From assembly GCA_020353135.1 (NCBI GenBank), contig CP070688.1, forward strand, positions 3,820,677-3,826,008: a DNA stretch of 5,332 nt, written 5' to 3'. The notes under the pieces were generated by a model that was given only the letters and a program-made list of their open reading frames with translations, did not search any database and was not told where the DNA came from. The translations under genes and the position numbers were made by a program. The stretch is from Chloroflexota bacterium. Its GTDB lineage: Bacteria > Chloroflexota > Anaerolineae > Promineifilales > Promineifilaceae. Positions 3,834-5,332 of this stretch are shown piece after piece. How positions within the stretch are numbered: the stretch's first letter is position 1; every line of letters begins with the position of its first letter.

Positions 3834-5332
3834 ATGATAACGAACCCGTCCTCACCCATCGAGCGCCGAATCTCAACCGACGCCGCGGCCGTACCGCTAC
3901 TCCCTGACACGTGGTTGAAGCTGGCCCGGGCGACGTGGATAATTCTGGCGCTGATCGCAGACTTCGTATTGCTAACCTCGCTGCCCGCTTATGCACAAGA
4001 TTTCGGTGGTGAGTTGGCCCATATTTCTTCTCAGAACCAGAACGATCTCACAGCCATTCTGTCAGCGCTATCTGGCATAGCATCGCTAGGGGCCGCGCTG
4101 CTGTCCTTGACCCTAGCCCTTCTATTCTTCAGTCGCCGTTTTGCCGAGCCGATGGTGGCTGCCCTATCCTTCTACCTTCTATTCTATGCCATCGTCATGG
4201 CCGGGCCATTGGAAAATTGGACTAATTACTGGCTTGGAGATGCCGCCCTTGCGCTTAGACTGCAAGGTCTACTAATCGCCGTACCCACCGTGTTATTGTT
4301 TACCGTGTTTCCTAACGGTCGTTTCGTGCCTGAATGGTCTCGGTGGGTGGTACTGTTGACTCTTCCACTGGGCATTGCCCTGTTCTTATTGCCCTCATTC
4401 AACCCGGCCGAACTAACGGATACAGGTACGAGCGCCCTCACCATCTTGGCCGCAGGTTTGATAAGCCTTTTTATGGCCGGCCTATATGCGCAGTTCCATC
4501 GCTATCGCCGGGTCTCTAGCCCCACGGAACGGCAACAGACTAAGTGGGTAGTGTATGGCTTCGCGCTGTGGTTGGGCTTTATTTTATTGTCCTCTTTTCC
4601 GTACTACTATCTGGAAAACCTTCCGGCCGATAGCCCGGTGCCGTGGTGGGCGACGGCCAGCGTGCTAGGTTGGTTTCTAGCACTGAATATCGTGCCTATC
4701 TGCCTCGCCGTGGCCGTGGCCCGGTATCGGCTGTGGGACATCGACGTCATCATCAACCGGTCGTTGGTCTATGGGGCGTTGACTGTTTGTATCGTCATCC
4801 TTTATGTATTGGTTGTGGGCGGCCTGGGGGCCCTATTTCAGGCGCAAAGCAACTGGCTGGTCGCCCTGATTGCGACCGGACTGGTTGCCGTGCTGTTCCA
4901 GCCGTTGCGAGAACGACTGCAGCGTTGGGTGAATCGACTGATGTACGGCCGGCGCGACGAACCGTACGAGGTGCTCGCCGATTTGGGCCGACGGCTAGAA
5001 GATACGATGTCGCCCGAGAGAGTCTATCCGACGATCGTTGAGACAGTCGCCCAAACTCTGAAACTGCCATACGCGGCCATCGCCGTCGATCGCCAGGGTG
5101 GCCTGGAAACGGCCGTATCCTACGGAAAACCCACATCACACTTCGTCCGGTATGCTCTTACCTACCAAGGTGAAGAAGTGGGTCAATTGGCGGTAGCGCC
5201 GCGCCAAAAGGATGAGACGTTCAGTGAACCCGACGACCGATTGCTGCGCAACATCGCCCGGCAAGCGGGAACGGCCGTTCATGCGGCGCAGCTAACCGCC
5301 GATTTGCAGAAGTCGCGCCAGCAAATAGTGGC
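3834..5332 (+). CDS. Membrane sensor histidine kinase with GAF domain, N-terminal part (C-terminus beyond window)
   Basis: An open frame of 499 complete residues that leaves the window without a stop. After a 30-residue soluble tail there are about ten hydrophobic segments (roughly 33-50, 74-99, 106-124, 142-160, 170-187, 199-219, 238-255, 272-296, 311-335, 340-356). The RYRLWDIDVIINRSLVYG block (297-314) is a hallmark I know from Chloroflexota/Actinobacteria two-component sensors. A linker (QPLRERLQRWVNRLMYGRRDEPYEVL) leads into a GAF-like domain at about 391-490. The last residues, LQKSRQQIV, look like the start of the coiled helix that leads to a HisKA_3-type phosphoacceptor domain. The His box and the HATPase domain would be beyond the edge, so kinase activity is inferred. 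The start at ATG 3834 has no Shine-Dalgarno sequence and sits right at the predicted transcription start; an in-frame TTG at 3828 is the only close alternative before a stop at 3819. Leucine CTA codons are much more frequent here (about 17) than in the upstream operon (about 4 in 690 codons). Confidence 0.85.
   Translation, partial: MITNPSSPIERRISTDAAAVPLLPDTWLKLARATWIILALIADFVLLTSLPAYAQDFGGELAHISSQNQNDLTAILSALSGIASLGAALLSLTLALLFFSRRFAEPMVAALSFYLLFYAIVMAGPLENWTNYWLGDAALALRLQGLLIAVPTVLLFTVFPNGRFVPEWSRWVVLLTLPLGIALFLLPSFNPAELTDTGTSALTILAAGLISLFMAGLYAQFHRYRRVSSPTERQQTKWVVYGFALWLGFILLSSFPYYYLENLPADSPVPWWATASVLGWFLALNIVPICLAVAVARYRLWDIDVIINRSLVYGALTVCIVILYVLVVGGLGALFQAQSNWLVALIATGLVAVLFQPLRERLQRWVNRLMYGRRDEPYEVLADLGRRLEDTMSPERVYPTIVETVAQTLKLPYAAIAVDRQGGLETAVSYGKPTSHFVRYALTYQGEEVGQLAVAPRQKDETFSEPDDRLLRNIARQAGTAVHAAQLTADLQKSRQQIV

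Noticed and set aside
4795..5139. Minus-strand open frame of 114 codons inside the kinase gene
   Set aside because: It is antisense to the conserved kinase linker and GAF region, and its Arg/Pro-rich translation is typical of shadows in GC-rich genes.

Overview
The window looks like a chromosomal stretch from a fairly GC-rich free-living bacterium. I infer a member of the Chloroflexota (Anaerolineae-like). The main reason is the histidine kinase at the right end, whose multi-helix membrane region ends in an RYRLWDIDVIINRSLVYG block, a pattern I associate with Chloroflexota and some Actinobacteria. The zinc-ribbon class III cyclase fits the same groups. No rRNA, tRNA, CRISPR, transposase or phage gene is visible, and no taxonomic marker gene is present, so the assignment stays tentative.

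Left part (minus strand): a serine hydrolase of the beta-lactamase/penicillin-binding-protein fold enters from the left edge (1-250, C-terminus outside the window). Upstream of it on the same strand is a class III adenylate/guanylate cyclase-like gene (434-1273). The cyclase has a very good sigma70-type promoter (TTGACC, 17 nt, TATACT) and a ribosome binding site. Together they fix its start at 1273 rather than at the longer in-frame start at 1378.

Middle part (plus strand): transcribed divergently from the cyclase is a tight three-gene operon. It encodes a small 4-helix membrane protein (1565-1984), a soluble Asp-box (BNR) beta-propeller without a signal peptide (1987-2994) and a 6-helix membrane protein (3006-3650). 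The gaps are 2 and 11 nt. The function of this set is not recognised and is the least explained content of the window. The 291-bp divergent intergenic region holds several inverted repeats, including a 7-bp-arm dyad just upstream of the operon. A long-stem inverted repeat followed by T5 lies after the operon.

Right part (plus strand): a promoter TTGACA, 18 nt, TAAACT places transcription start almost on the ATG of a large membrane sensor histidine kinase (3834 to beyond the window). It has about ten membrane helices and a GAF domain. Its phosphoacceptor and ATPase domains lie past the right edge. It appears to be translated from a leaderless or near-leaderless mRNA.

Two signalling proteins (cyclase and sensor kinase) therefore flank an uncharacterised membrane/propeller operon. 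Any functional link between them is only suggested by proximity.
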